Notes under the pieces: model-generated
Seen by the model: the letters and a program-made list of their open reading frames with translations, nothing else
Database searches by the model: none
What the model was told of the DNA's origin: nothing
Shown here: positions 45,580-54,888 of the stretch, one piece after another
Position numbering within the stretch: position 1 is the first letter of the stretch
How the letters are laid out: every line of letters begins with the position of its first letter
NCBI GenBank assembly: GCA_902531515.1
Contig: CACAEJ010000004.1
Location: 1 to 64,000, forward strand
DNA length: 64,000 bases
Source: an uncultured Pseudohongiella sp.
Lineage (GTDB): Bacteria > Pseudomonadota > Gammaproteobacteria > Pseudomonadales > Pseudohongiellaceae
Direction of reading: 5' to 3'
Position numbers and translations under genes: made by a program

Positions 45580-48500
45580 CTATGCGGCTGTGGCTGAAGC
45601 TCTTTCTTCAAGAACTCTTTTGTATTCGGTAGGCATGACTTTGACAAATTGCAGTATAGAGGTCTCCCAATTTTCTAAAATAAGTTTGGCTATGTCAGAT
45701 TCAGTGTAGTCAAGATGCTTTATGATTAGTGATTTAAGTTGCAATATATCGTCTGCTGCCTTGACCGACTCAAGTTCGAAAGAGTCCATGTTGCACTGGT
45801 TTGGAAAATTTCCTTTTGGATCCAAAACGTATGCTATTCCGCCGCTCATACCGGCACCAAAATTTCTGCCAGTTTCTCCTAAAACAACTACGCAGCCGCC
45901 GGTCATATATTCGCATCCGTGATCACCTATTCCCTCAACAACAGCTATAGCGCCGCTGTTGCGAACGGCGAACCTTTCAGCGGCTATACCTCTTATATAA
46001 ATTTCACCACTGGTCGCGCCATATAGGATTACATTTCCAGCTATGATGTTTTCCGCGGCTTTAAACGTACTTTCTTTAGGGGGATAAATAATTATTTTCC
46101 CGCCAGAAAGACCTTTTGCTACAAAATCGTTTGCGTCGCCTTCGACAGTAAGGGTTATTCCTTTTGCTAGCCATGCTCCTAATGATTGTCCCGCTGAACC
46201 CTTTAAATTGATATTAATCGTATCTTCTGGCAGCATTTCAGCCTTCCAACTTTTCGCTACTTCGTTAGATAACATTGTTCCGACTACTCGGTTGGTGTTT
46301 ATTATCTCGTGCTCAATAAAAACTTTTCTACCAAACCTTATAGCAGGCTGAGATAGCTCTATTAACTTATTGTCGATGGCTTTTTCAAGGGCATGGTCTT
46401 GTTTTTTTGTACAATAAAATCCGGTGTCACTAAAAATCACTTTTGCAGGTTCTAATATCGGGCTGAGATCTAGACCGCTTGCTTTCCAGTGATCAACGGC
46501 GTCATCCGTATCTAAAAGATCTACCCTTCCAATCATCTCATTAACTGTTCGAACGCCAATTTGTGACATGATCCCCCGCATTTCCTCCGCAACCATGAAT
46601 AGGTAGTTAACCACATGTTCCGGCTTGCCACTGAATTTCTTGCGAAGCTCCTTATCTTGAGTAGCGATCCCGACTGGGCAAGTATTGAGATGGCACTTTC
46701 GCATCATAATGCAACCTAAAGTAATGAGTGGTGCGGTTGCAAAGCCAAACTCTTCAGCACCAAGTAAGGCTGCAATTGCTACATCTCTTCCGGTTTTGAG
46801 TTGTCCATCTGTCTGTAAAATTACTCTGGATCTCAAATTATTCATTACTAAAGTCTGATGTGTTTCGGCAATTCCGAGTTCCCAAGGCAGGCCTGCGTGC
46901 TTAATCGAGGTTAGGGGAGAAGCACCAGTTCCACCATCATGTCCAGATATCACTAAGTGGTCAGTTTTGGCTTTGGTAACACCAGCGGCTATGGTGCCAA
47001 CCCCTATTTCAGCGACTAACTTAACACTTATCCGTGCTTCGCGATTAGCATTTTTCAGATCGTGAATTAGCTGAGCGATATCTTCAATGGAGTAAATATC
47101 ATGATGTGGTGGAGGGCTAATAAGCCCGACACCGGGGGTTGAATGCCTAATTCGTGCAATGTTTTCATCTACTTTTCCACCAGGAAGCTCTCCTCCCTCG
47201 CCGGGCTTTGCGCCTTGTGAAACCTTAATTTGTAACTCGTCAGCATTAGTTAAATACCATGCTGTGACACCGAAACGTCCTGAGGCAACTTGTTTTATGG
47301 AAGACCTTTTTGAATCGCCATTAGGCAGCTTTTGGAATCTTGCAGGATCTTCCCCACCTTCCCCCGTATTTGACTTACCTCCGAGCCTGTTCATAGCGAT
47401 GGCAAGTGATTCATGACTTTCTTCCGAGATAGAGCCAAAACTCATCGCTCCGGTTGCGAAGCGTTTTACGATTTCCGAAGCAGGCTCTACTTCGGAAATG
47501 GGGACATTTGATTTTTGGTTTTCTCGAAACTTTAGTAATCCGCGAAAGGCACATCTTCGGGTTGATTCATCATTTGCAAATTTAGCGAATGTTTTGTATG
47601 CCTCTTTGCTATTACTTCTAGCAGCAAGTTGCAAATTAAAAATTGTGTTGGGATTCCACATGTGAGTGTCACCGCCCGTTCTCCAGTGGAAGTCTCCAGG
47701 ATTTTCAAGGACTGGGATGCGCGCTCCAGTGGTCGTTGGATACCCTATTGAATGTCGTCGTAAGGATTCCTCGATTAAAACTTCAAAATCTACTCCTTGC
47801 ACCCTGCTTGCGGTACCGACAAAACATTTTTGTATTATTTCATCAGCCAGCCCGACTGCCTCAAAAATTTGAGCACCTTTGTAAGACTGTAGAGTTGAGA
47901 TTCCCATTTTAGCCATGACTTTCAGCATGCCTTTTCCTACACCTTTTTTGTACGCTGTTACTAAGGTATCCTCAGAGCTAATTTTATTTCCCAGAAGACC
48001 TTCCTCGTTGGCTTGCCATAGTGCCTCAAAGGCTAAATAAGGATTTATAGCATCTGCGCCATAGCTCGTTAAAAGGCAATGATGATGTACTTCTCGCGCC
48101 TCTCCTGTCTCGACAATTAAGCCTATTTGCGAACGTTTTTGGCTGCCAACCAGGTGATGATGAACGGCGCCACAAGCTATTAGTGCACTCAGGGGGGCTC
48201 GGGTTTTAGAAATTTTTCTGTCTGTCAGTATTATGAAAGCATGACCCTCCTCGAGGGCCTCTGCAGCCTCACGGCAAATTTTTTCAATCCTTTTGAGGTA
48301 AGCGTTTTCAGATTGGATTTCGTAAGTTATATCGATCAACTTAGAGGTCATTCCGCGAAAATTGATATGCTTGATGTCAGTTAGCTGCTGGTTAGATAGT
48401 ATCGGATGTTCGATCTCTAAACGCTTTACTTGTTTGGGCTCAGATTTAATTAAGTTTCCCTCTGGACCAATAAAGCACCTCAAGCTCATCACTACCTCTT

Positions 48501-50139
48501 CCCTTATTGAATCTATCGCTGGGTTTGTGACCTGAGCAAATAATTGTTTAAAGTAATCATAAATCATCCGAGGCTTGTCAGAGAGGCATGCAAGTGCAGA
48601 GTCATTCCCCATTGAGCCAAGTGGGTCTCTAGCTTCGGTTACAAGGGGTATTAACATAAACTGCATTGTTTCAGTGGTATATCCAAATGCTTGCATACGT
48701 TGCAAGGTATTTTTAGCTTTTAGAGTTTCAGATGGCAGGCTTTTAGAAATATGGTCAAGTGTCACTTTCTCTTTGCTGACCCAGTCGCTATAAGGCCTTT
48801 TGCTGTATATACTTTTTTTCAGTTCGTCATCTGGAATTAGGCGGCCCTGGTCAAAATCGATCATAAACATTCTTCCAGGTTGCAATCTCCCTTTCGAACG
48901 CACATTTGCTGGGTCGACTTTTAAAACGCCCACCTCAGAAGCCATGATGCATTTGTCATCTTTTGTTATGTAATATCGGCTAGGTCGAAGACCATTCCTG
49001 TCAAGCACTGCCCCAATATACTTGCCGTCGGTGAAAACGATAGAAGCTGGTCCATCCCAGGGCTCCATTAAAGCCGAATGATATTCGTAAAAGGCCTTTT
49101 TTTCCTCAGCCATGTTTTTATCAGATTGCCATGCTTCTGGAATCATCATCATAGTAGCTTCTGCCAGTGATCGCCCTGATAAAAGAAGAAATTCCAATAC
49201 CGCGTCAAAACTTCCTGAGTCGGAAAGATCGTCTTCAATGATGGGGAAGATCTTTTTTAGGTCCTCCCCGAAAGCGTCGGTAGAGAGGAGCCCTTGCCGA
49301 GCCGTCATAGCGTTGACGTTTCCGCGGAGCGTGTTTATCTCTCCATTGTGGCTCATAAAGCGATTTGGCTGCGCTCGGTCCCAGGATGGGAAAGTATTGG
49401 TGCTAAATCTTGAGTGCACCATTGCCAAGTGTGTCTCGAAATTCGGATTAGTTAGATCCTTATAAAACGGAAATGTTTGGGCAGGTGTTAACATGCCCTT
49501 ATAAACAATTACTTTAGTTGACAGACTGCATGCGTATACTTGTTTTCTTTCTTTAAGTTTGACGTTATTTCTCAGGTAATCTGTGAATTGCTTTCGGATT
49601 ACATAGTTAGCCCTTTCAAACTTCTCTTGATCAAGCCCTTGTCCTGCTGAAATAAACAGTTGCAGTATATGAGGTTGAGCCATTCTTGCAGCAGGGCCAA
49701 CATTTGCAGCTTCTGGGTCTATCGGGACCTCTCTCCACCCAACAAGATTTTGCCCTTCAAGTTTTACAATTTTTTCAATGTAAGTCTGACAGAAATTTCT
49801 CTCTTTCGATGATGTGGGTAGGAAAATATTCCCGACGGCATAACGTCCAGCAGAGATTTCGGCGCTGAACAAATCTCTAGCTAATTTCTGGAAAAAGCTA
49901 TGTGGTAAGGCCATCAAAATACCGGCCCCATCGCCGGTGTTCGCTTCGAATCCGCACCCGCCTCGATGATCCATTCGCGAATTTATGTGATACGCGTCCA
50001 GCATGATTTCGTGACTAGGGATTCCTTTAATATTAGCCACGAAACCTACGCCACAGGAGTCTTTCTCCATTGCTGGATCATAGAGCCCAGTTTTGTCTGG
50101 TAAACCAAATTTAAACGGCCGTTTTTTTAAGTCGCGCAT
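45580..50139 (-). CDS. gltB: Glutamate synthase large (alpha) subunit GltB
   Basis: A 1519-residue NADPH-dependent glutamate synthase subunit (glutamine + 2-oxoglutarate to two glutamates). The glutaminase nucleophile is Cys29 (KDSCGVGFVA), so a 28-residue propeptide is expected to be cleaved. The central and FMN domains hold KQVASGRFGVTAWYL, GAKPGEGGELPGGKV and ISPPPHHDIYSIEDIAQLI; the [3Fe-4S] cluster is in LGCIMMRKCHLNTCPVG. The C-terminal GXGXG beta-helix domain has GDANDFVAKGLSGGKI and EYMTGG. Upstream of gltD in one operon, behind a leader of about 200 bases if the promoter at 50344-50371 is used. Confidence 0.97.
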   Translation of the reverse strand: MRDLKKRPFKFGLPDKTGLYDPAMEKDSCGVGFVANIKGIPSHEIMLDAYHINSRMDHRGGCGFEANTGDGAGILMALPHSFFQKLARDLFSAEISAGRYAVGNIFLPTSSKERNFCQTYIEKIVKLEGQNLVGWREVPIDPEAANVGPAARMAQPHILQLFISAGQGLDQEKFERANYVIRKQFTDYLRNNVKLKERKQVYACSLSTKVIVYKGMLTPAQTFPFYKDLTNPNFETHLAMVHSRFSTNTFPSWDRAQPNRFMSHNGEINTLRGNVNAMTARQGLLSTDAFGEDLKKIFPIIEDDLSDSGSFDAVLEFLLLSGRSLAEATMMMIPEAWQSDKNMAEEKKAFYEYHSALMEPWDGPASIVFTDGKYIGAVLDRNGLRPSRYYITKDDKCIMASEVGVLKVDPANVRSKGRLQPGRMFMIDFDQGRLIPDDELKKSIYSKRPYSDWVSKEKVTLDHISKSLPSETLKAKNTLQRMQAFGYTTETMQFMLIPLVTEARDPLGSMGNDSALACLSDKPRMIYDYFKQLFAQVTNPAIDSIREEVVMSLRCFIGPEGNLIKSEPKQVKRLEIEHPILSNQQLTDIKHINFRGMTSKLIDITYEIQSENAYLKRIEKICREAAEALEEGHAFIILTDRKISKTRAPLSALIACGAVHHHLVGSQKRSQIGLIVETGEAREVHHHCLLTSYGADAINPYLAFEALWQANEEGLLGNKISSEDTLVTAYKKGVGKGMLKVMAKMGISTLQSYKGAQIFEAVGLADEIIQKCFVGTASRVQGVDFEVLIEESLRRHSIGYPTTTGARIPVLENPGDFHWRTGGDTHMWNPNTIFNLQLAARSNSKEAYKTFAKFANDESTRRCAFRGLLKFRENQKSNVPISEVEPASEIVKRFATGAMSFGSISEESHESLAIAMNRLGGKSNTGEGGEDPARFQKLPNGDSKRSSIKQVASGRFGVTAWYLTNADELQIKVSQGAKPGEGGELPGGKVDENIARIRHSTPGVGLISPPPHHDIYSIEDIAQLIHDLKNANREARISVKLVAEIGVGTIAAGVTKAKTDHLVISGHDGGTGASPLTSIKHAGLPWELGIAETHQTLVMNNLRSRVILQTDGQLKTGRDVAIAALLGAEEFGFATAPLITLGCIMMRKCHLNTCPVGIATQDKELRKKFSGKPEHVVNYLFMVAEEMRGIMSQIGVRTVNEMIGRVDLLDTDDAVDHWKASGLDLSPILEPAKVIFSDTGFYCTKKQDHALEKAIDNKLIELSQPAIRFGRKVFIEHEIINTNRVVGTMLSNEVAKSWKAEMLPEDTININLKGSAGQSLGAWLAKGITLTVEGDANDFVAKGLSGGKIIIYPPKESTFKAAENIIAGNVILYGATSGEIYIRGIAAERFAVRNSGAIAVVEGIGDHGCEYMTGGCVVVLGETGRNFGAGMSGGIAYVLDPKGNFPNQCNMDSFELESVKAADDILQLKSLIIKHLDYTESDIAKLILENWETSILQFVKVMPTEYKRVLEERASATAA

Positions 50140-50343
50140 TTCTCATTTCTATTTTAATAAATCAGGTGTCAGCCTTAAGGCATTGCAAACCATGATTTTG
50201 AAACGTTATTCCGTGGTTGCCAACAGAAGCATTCATTTAGTCGGCAGGCATAACGCAGCTGAATTTACCCTGACTGGATTTACGGTGTCTCTAGTAAGCC
50301 TTCAAGTCATCTTGTGGTCAAGATGAGAAGCGAAGGGTCGATC

Positions 50344-50371
50344 AACATACCATCACGACAGAATATGTCAA
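50344..50371 (-). promoter_or_regulatory. Candidate sigma-70 promoter of gltBD
   Basis: On the minus strand TTGACA (50371-50366) and TATGTT (50349-50344) are 16 bases apart. The -35 box is perfect and the -10 matches four of six. Transcription would begin near 50337, giving a leader of about 200 bases. Confidence 0.4.
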
Positions 50372-50701
50372 GGTTTGCAGAGGTCTTCACGGCGGTCTGA
50401 TTTTTATAAGTAACTGATTTGTATATTAATAATGATACCTGCCAGCTTTCAAATTGGCAAGATATTGTCAAACAGCTTCTTTGCGGGCGTCTAACATGCG
50501 CTAAAAACGTAGGTTTATGCAGGACACAGGAAATATATTCTGTTGCCGGAGAAAAAGGTTCACGTAAGCCTAATACCAAGCAAATTTTCCCCGTGTTTGA
50601 AACGAGTCTAGATTTGCCTCATTGGTGGAGCTAAAGCTTGCCATAACCTTCTTACTGATTTAATCTAACCCAAGTTGCGTAAGTTACTGAAATATATAGC
50701 T

Positions 50702-50722
50702 AAATGCGAATGATTCTCATTT
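50702..50722. promoter_or_regulatory. Fur-box-like palindrome upstream of the aldehyde oxidoreductase operon
   Basis: AAATGCGAAT and ATTCTCATTT are inverted copies around a central G with one mismatch. The core GCGAATGATTCTCATTTAG (50706-50724) agrees with the 19-base Fur consensus at 12 positions by hand count. It lies about 98 bases before the first gene, a plausible place for iron-dependent control of an operon rich in Fe-S clusters and heme. Confidence 0.5.
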
Positions 50723-50819
50723 AGGTTTAACGTAGAAATGACTACTCCCAAAGTACCTTTTTACAGCAAATAAGAGAATTTAAAGTAAGCCTAAGCTTCA
50801 TGAAGGAGGCAAGAGACCC

Positions 50820-51407
50820 GTGAATCCACAACTAACCCGCAGACGCTTCATAAAAGGGGTAATAGCCTCAGGAGCCGCTGCCACGACGACTGGAGCTTGG
50901 TACTCGGCCACTGGCCAAGACCGACCCTCAGGATTTGTAGAGCGTCTAATAAGATTGAACGTTAATGGACAGACTCGGAGTGTTGATGTTGAGCCGCAAG
51001 AGACTCTGGCGTCGACTCTGCGCTATAAACTTGGCCTTACTGGCACCAAGTTAGGTTGTAACCGGGGGGAATGTGGTGCTTGCACGGTTCTAGTCGACGA
51101 CACACCGACTTATGCCTGCTCAGTTCTCACGCACTCAATGAAGAAAGGACGAATCGAGACTGTCGAAGGTCTCGAAAGCGCGAATGGGGATCTGCATCCT
51201 GTCCAGCAGGCATTTGTTGAAGAGTTATCTCCACAATGCGGATATTGCACGCCAGGTCAAGTAATGTCGGCGGTCGGGCTGTTGCGAGCTAATCCGAACC
51301 CTACTAGAGAAGAAGCTCGGCTTGCCATGGCAGGCAACATTTGTCGATGCGGCTCTTATGACTCTTACCTCGATGGTGTCATGCGTGCCACCGAACTAAT
51401 AGGATAA
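50820..51407 (+). CDS. Aldehyde oxidoreductase, [2Fe-2S] subunit with Tat signal (PaoA-like)
   Basis: A 195-residue xanthine-dehydrogenase-family iron-sulfur subunit. A Tat signal (TRRRFIKGVIASGAAA, about residues 6-21) shows export of the folded, cofactor-loaded enzyme. The plant-type cluster has Cys80, Cys85, Cys88 and Cys100 (LGCNRGECGACT); the second cluster has Cys140, Cys143, Cys175 and Cys177 (CGYCTPGQ, CRCG). The start is GTG with GGAGG about 9 bases before it. First gene of an operon with the molybdenum subunit (5 bases on), the FAD subunit and a cytochrome b. It resembles E. coli PaoA, subunit of a periplasmic aldehyde oxidoreductase. Confidence 0.92.
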   Translation: MNPQLTRRRFIKGVIASGAAATTTGAWYSATGQDRPSGFVERLIRLNVNGQTRSVDVEPQETLASTLRYKLGLTGTKLGCNRGECGACTVLVDDTPTYACSVLTHSMKKGRIETVEGLESANGDLHPVQQAFVEELSPQCGYCTPGQVMSAVGLLRANPNPTREEARLAMAGNICRCGSYDSYLDGVMRATELIG

Positions 51408-51412
51408 TTATC

Positions 51413-53836
51413 ATGGCATATATGCATATTGGAAAAGATTTTACACCACCAGATGTGCCGGGTAAGGTTACCGGTCGCATCAAATACGCTGAGGACTATA
51501 CCCGGGAAGGCATGGTCTATGCTCGACTTTTAACCAGCCCGATACCCCACGCCCGGGTCGTCGACATCGATGCCGCAGAAGCGCTTGCCATGGAGGGAGT
51601 TCTCGGAATGTTGACCGCAGACGATGTGTATCCTGACGGAGAACCCCAGAGCACAGGTCTCAAGATGTTGACCAATGAACCAACATTGGTTGGTGAGCCT
51701 ATCCTTGCAGTAGCAGCCGTCGATGAAAAGACCGCCGAAACAGCCATTTCAAGAATTTCTGTCACCTTTGAGAGGTTGCCTTTTGTTCTAGATCCGCTTG
51801 ATAGCCTCCAGCCTAGCGGCGCAGATGCCTACAATGGGGGAAATACTTTCGTTTTTCGACAAGGGTTTGCGGTAGAGAAGTGGTCTGCTGATCAGGTAGC
51901 CAGCTTTAGAGCCGGGAACGAACCCACTGCTGAGCCTCAGCAAACAGTTGCATATGGTGATTTAGAAGCTGCCTTTGGCGAGTCCTCATACGTTTATGAA
52001 GGGACCTTTACTAACGCTGGCTACCCTCACCACTCTATGGAGCCTCGCTCTGCATTGGCTTATTGGGAAGACGGAAAACTATATTTGCATGGTGGTTCCC
52101 AGAGTTTGACCGCCTTTGCCGACGGCATAGCCGGCGTAATTGGGGTACCTAAAGAAGATTTAGTTTTTGTTAACGCCGCAACAGGAGGTGGTTTTGGTCA
52201 GCGCGCTCGAGCAGGGTCAATTCCTATCTACGGAGTGCCTGCAAAACTTTCCCAAAAAATCAATCGCCCGGTTATGATGCGAATCACCCGAGAGGAAGAA
52301 TTCACGATCGGTGGAGCGCGTCAGGGTTTAACCGGATGGCTTAAGGTAGGATTCAAACCAGATGGAGTTATGGCAGCATGTGATCTTTGGATGGTCTCCG
52401 ATAATGGTGGTAAGGGAGGAGGCGCTGATGCTTACTCAGCGGCTGATTGTGTTAGCGTTCTTTATCAAGCTGACGCGGTAAGATTCAGAGGTACAGCAAT
52501 CGGAACAAATACAGCTCATCGAGGCGCTCAACGTGGGCCTGGTCAAAACCAGATCGCACCGATTATTTCGCCAATTTTGGACGCCGCGGCTGACGAACTA
52601 GGCATTAGCCGATTCGATATTAGGAAAATCAACACGCCAATGACGGGTGACGTTGGAGGCCCTCAAAGAACACCATTTACTTCTGCTTACATGCCAGAGG
52701 CTCTTGAGCTTGCGGCCGAGCAGTTTGGATGGGAAGAGAGACAATCGCGTCGTCGCCAAACCAATGGAAGTAAGGTTATTGGCCTTGGGATTGGGCAAGG
52801 CTATCACAACGCGGGCCGCTCAGGAATGGATGGCATTGTCATGATGAGCCCAGACGGTCGTCTGAAGGTTCATAATGGCGTCGGTAACTTAGGCACTTAT
52901 TCCTATGCTTCTACCTCCAGAGCAGCGGCAGAGGTGTTGAAAATGCCTTGGGAACGTGTAGACATTATTACTGGAAGAACAGATTTGCACCTTCCAATCA
53001 CTTCACCTCAGGACGGCAGCAACTCTATCTTTACGAATACTCGCACGTTTTATGGCGCGGCGCAGGACATGTTGGCCAAGATGAAGGAAATTGCCGCAAT
53101 CGATCTTGGGGGCGCGGCTGATGACTACGACATTTCTAATGAGCGTGTTCACCAGATCGCCAACGAATCGATCGGCATGACTTTTGGGCAAGTGGCATCT
53201 CGTGCAATCGAGCTCGGTGGGAAATATACCGGCTCGGCAGATTTGCCGGAGGAGCTAGCCGAATGGACACAAATCTCTGTATCTCGATTGGCTGGTACTG
53301 GTTTTATGGGAGTTTTTCACGATTCGGTACATGAGGGTAATCCTCCAGGTTTTACGGTAAGTTGCGTTGAAATCGAATTGGACAAGGAGACAGGCAAGTA
53401 CGAAATCCTTGACTTGATTAACGTAGCTGAGTCGGGAACGATCATGCATCCAAAGGGAATGGAGAATCAGCTTGTGGGTGGCGCAGTCTGGGGAATCGGT
53501 TTGTCTGGTTATGAGCGCCATCTTTACGACCCTCAAAATGGAATGCCGGCTAGTACTGGTTATTGGCAAAGTAAGGTACCAACTTACTTGGATACGCCAG
53601 TTAAGATACAAACAGGATGGGTAGATTTGCCAGATCCAGAAAATCCGGTAGGTGCGCGTGGTGTTGGTGAGCCTGCGCAGGGCTCTGTATCTGCCGCGCT
53701 AACTGCAGCGATAACGGATGCACTAGATGGACACATCTTTGGCGCTTCTCCTATAACAGCTGACATGATCATTAATCACATAGCGGGAACATCGGAAAAT
53801 TCGGTGCCTCTTGCTCAAAACAATTTCCGAGGTTGA
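51413..53836 (+). CDS. Aldehyde oxidoreductase, molybdenum-cofactor subunit (PaoC-like)
   Basis: An 807-residue xanthine-dehydrogenase-family subunit carrying molybdopterin. It starts DFTPPDVPGKVTGRIKYAEDY, the usual N-terminus. The cofactor-contacting glycine motif is TGGGFGQRAR near residue 259, and the catalytic base is the glutamate of GARGVGEPA near residue 753, present and intact. It would oxidise an aldehyde or N-heterocycle using water as oxygen source. It has no signal of its own and would be exported in complex with the Tat-bearing subunit. Order here is A-C-B, whereas E. coli has A-B-C. No XdhC/PaoD-type maturation factor lies in the operon. Confidence 0.92.
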   Translation: MAYMHIGKDFTPPDVPGKVTGRIKYAEDYTREGMVYARLLTSPIPHARVVDIDAAEALAMEGVLGMLTADDVYPDGEPQSTGLKMLTNEPTLVGEPILAVAAVDEKTAETAISRISVTFERLPFVLDPLDSLQPSGADAYNGGNTFVFRQGFAVEKWSADQVASFRAGNEPTAEPQQTVAYGDLEAAFGESSYVYEGTFTNAGYPHHSMEPRSALAYWEDGKLYLHGGSQSLTAFADGIAGVIGVPKEDLVFVNAATGGGFGQRARAGSIPIYGVPAKLSQKINRPVMMRITREEEFTIGGARQGLTGWLKVGFKPDGVMAACDLWMVSDNGGKGGGADAYSAADCVSVLYQADAVRFRGTAIGTNTAHRGAQRGPGQNQIAPIISPILDAAADELGISRFDIRKINTPMTGDVGGPQRTPFTSAYMPEALELAAEQFGWEERQSRRRQTNGSKVIGLGIGQGYHNAGRSGMDGIVMMSPDGRLKVHNGVGNLGTYSYASTSRAAAEVLKMPWERVDIITGRTDLHLPITSPQDGSNSIFTNTRTFYGAAQDMLAKMKEIAAIDLGGAADDYDISNERVHQIANESIGMTFGQVASRAIELGGKYTGSADLPEELAEWTQISVSRLAGTGFMGVFHDSVHEGNPPGFTVSCVEIELDKETGKYEILDLINVAESGTIMHPKGMENQLVGGAVWGIGLSGYERHLYDPQNGMPASTGYWQSKVPTYLDTPVKIQTGWVDLPDPENPVGARGVGEPAQGSVSAALTAAITDALDGHIFGASPITADMIINHIAGTSENSVPLAQNNFRG

Positions 53837-53837
53837 T

Positions 53838-54833
53838 ATGGTAGCCACATCACATGACGTAATGCCTGATATAGAGCTCTATCAGCCAGCTGATGAAGCA
53901 ACGGCACTTGATTTAGCAGCAAGATTAGGTAACGAGGGGTGGTTGCTTAGCGGTGGCCAAGACACCTACGGTTGGTTAAAAGATCGAAATAAAACTCCGT
54001 CTGCAATGATAGAGTTAACGCAGATAGACGCTTGGAAAGGGGTTAAAGAAACCTCTACCGGCATCGAAATTGGAGCCACCACTACCCTTACTGAGATAGC
54101 AAACGATCCTTTGGTTAAATCTCGATACGGGCTTTTAGCCAAAGCGGCGAGTGTCGTAGCGAGCCCGCAGATTAGGAATGTTGGGACTCTGGGAGGCAAC
54201 TTAAATCAAGACGCTCGTTGCTGGTATTATCGACGTGGACTTGATTGTTATCGGGCTGGTGGCAATATCTGCTATGCAGATTCGCCAGAGGGTCTCAATA
54301 GAGAACATGCACTGTTCGGAGCCAGCCGCTGTGTTGCTGTGTCGCCGTCTGATACGGCTCCCGCTTTAGTCGCATTGGATGCAACAATGGTAATTTCAAG
54401 TAGTAGCGGGCAAAGAACTGTCTCAGCTCAAGACTATTTTGTGGGACCGGACAGAGACATAGTCAACATGACTGGCTTGAACGAAGGTGAAATTCTTACC
54501 GCGGTTAGGCTCCCCAATACATGGGCAAATGCCGAATTTTATTGGGAGAAAGTTGCCGATCGGAATGTCTGGGATTTCGCACTTGTCAGTATTGCAGCAG
54601 TGTTCAGGGCTTCCGGAAATACCATTGAAGATTCGCGCGTCGCATGCGGCGCAGTTGAGTGTGTGCCTAGGCGTTTAGAGTCAGTTGAGGATGCGATTCG
54701 AGGGCAGCAACGATCTGAAGCTCTAGCGTCGAATGCTGGTGCGATTGCGACGGATGGTGCTCGTCCTTTGAACTACAATCACTTCAAAGTACCTTTGATG
54801 CAAAATTTGGTTAAGAGAGCTATCCGAGGCTAA
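53838..54833 (+). CDS. Aldehyde oxidoreductase, FAD subunit with extra [4Fe-4S] cluster (PaoB-like)
   Basis: A 331-residue FAD subunit. The ATG at 53838, with CGAGG before it and just after the preceding stop, is favoured over a TTG at 53811. FAD-binding segments are LLSGGQDTYGWLKDR (about 37-50), QIRNVGTLGGNLNQDARCW (about 111-129) and the C-terminal half. An insert holds four cysteines, Cys128, Cys137, Cys145 and Cys165 (CWYYRRGLDCYRAGGNIC, SRCVAV), which matches the additional [4Fe-4S] cluster of PaoB and 4-hydroxybenzoyl-CoA reductase beta. This supports a PaoABC-like enzyme rather than a classic xanthine dehydrogenase. Confidence 0.9.
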   Translation: MVATSHDVMPDIELYQPADEATALDLAARLGNEGWLLSGGQDTYGWLKDRNKTPSAMIELTQIDAWKGVKETSTGIEIGATTTLTEIANDPLVKSRYGLLAKAASVVASPQIRNVGTLGGNLNQDARCWYYRRGLDCYRAGGNICYADSPEGLNREHALFGASRCVAVSPSDTAPALVALDATMVISSSSGQRTVSAQDYFVGPDRDIVNMTGLNEGEILTAVRLPNTWANAEFYWEKVADRNVWDFALVSIAAVFRASGNTIEDSRVACGAVECVPRRLESVEDAIRGQQRSEALASNAGAIATDGARPLNYNHFKVPLMQNLVKRAIRG

Positions 54834-54888
54834 TCCTTGGATAGTTTCGATTAAGCTGAGTCAAAAAAGAAAATAAGGGGATAGTAGG

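Larger units (their letters stand above)
50140..50819. other. 680-base region without a convincing gene, between gltB and the aldehyde oxidoreductase operon
   Basis: Several frames of 70-90 codons are open in both directions, but none has a ribosome site or a recognisable protein, and their amino-acid makeup looks random. The left part is likely the long leader and promoter of gltBD. The right part holds the promoter region of the molybdenum operon, including the Fur-like palindrome at 50702-50722. No sign of an RNA gene or riboswitch that I can support. Confidence 0.5.

Noticed and set aside
45163-49868. Many open frames opposite gltB and gltD
   Set aside because: They are shadows of the two long, fully conserved coding regions.
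50307-50634. Possible genes of 70-90 codons on both strands upstream of the Mo operon
   Set aside because: No ribosome site, no recognisable protein and random-looking composition; the stretch is better read as promoter and leader DNA.
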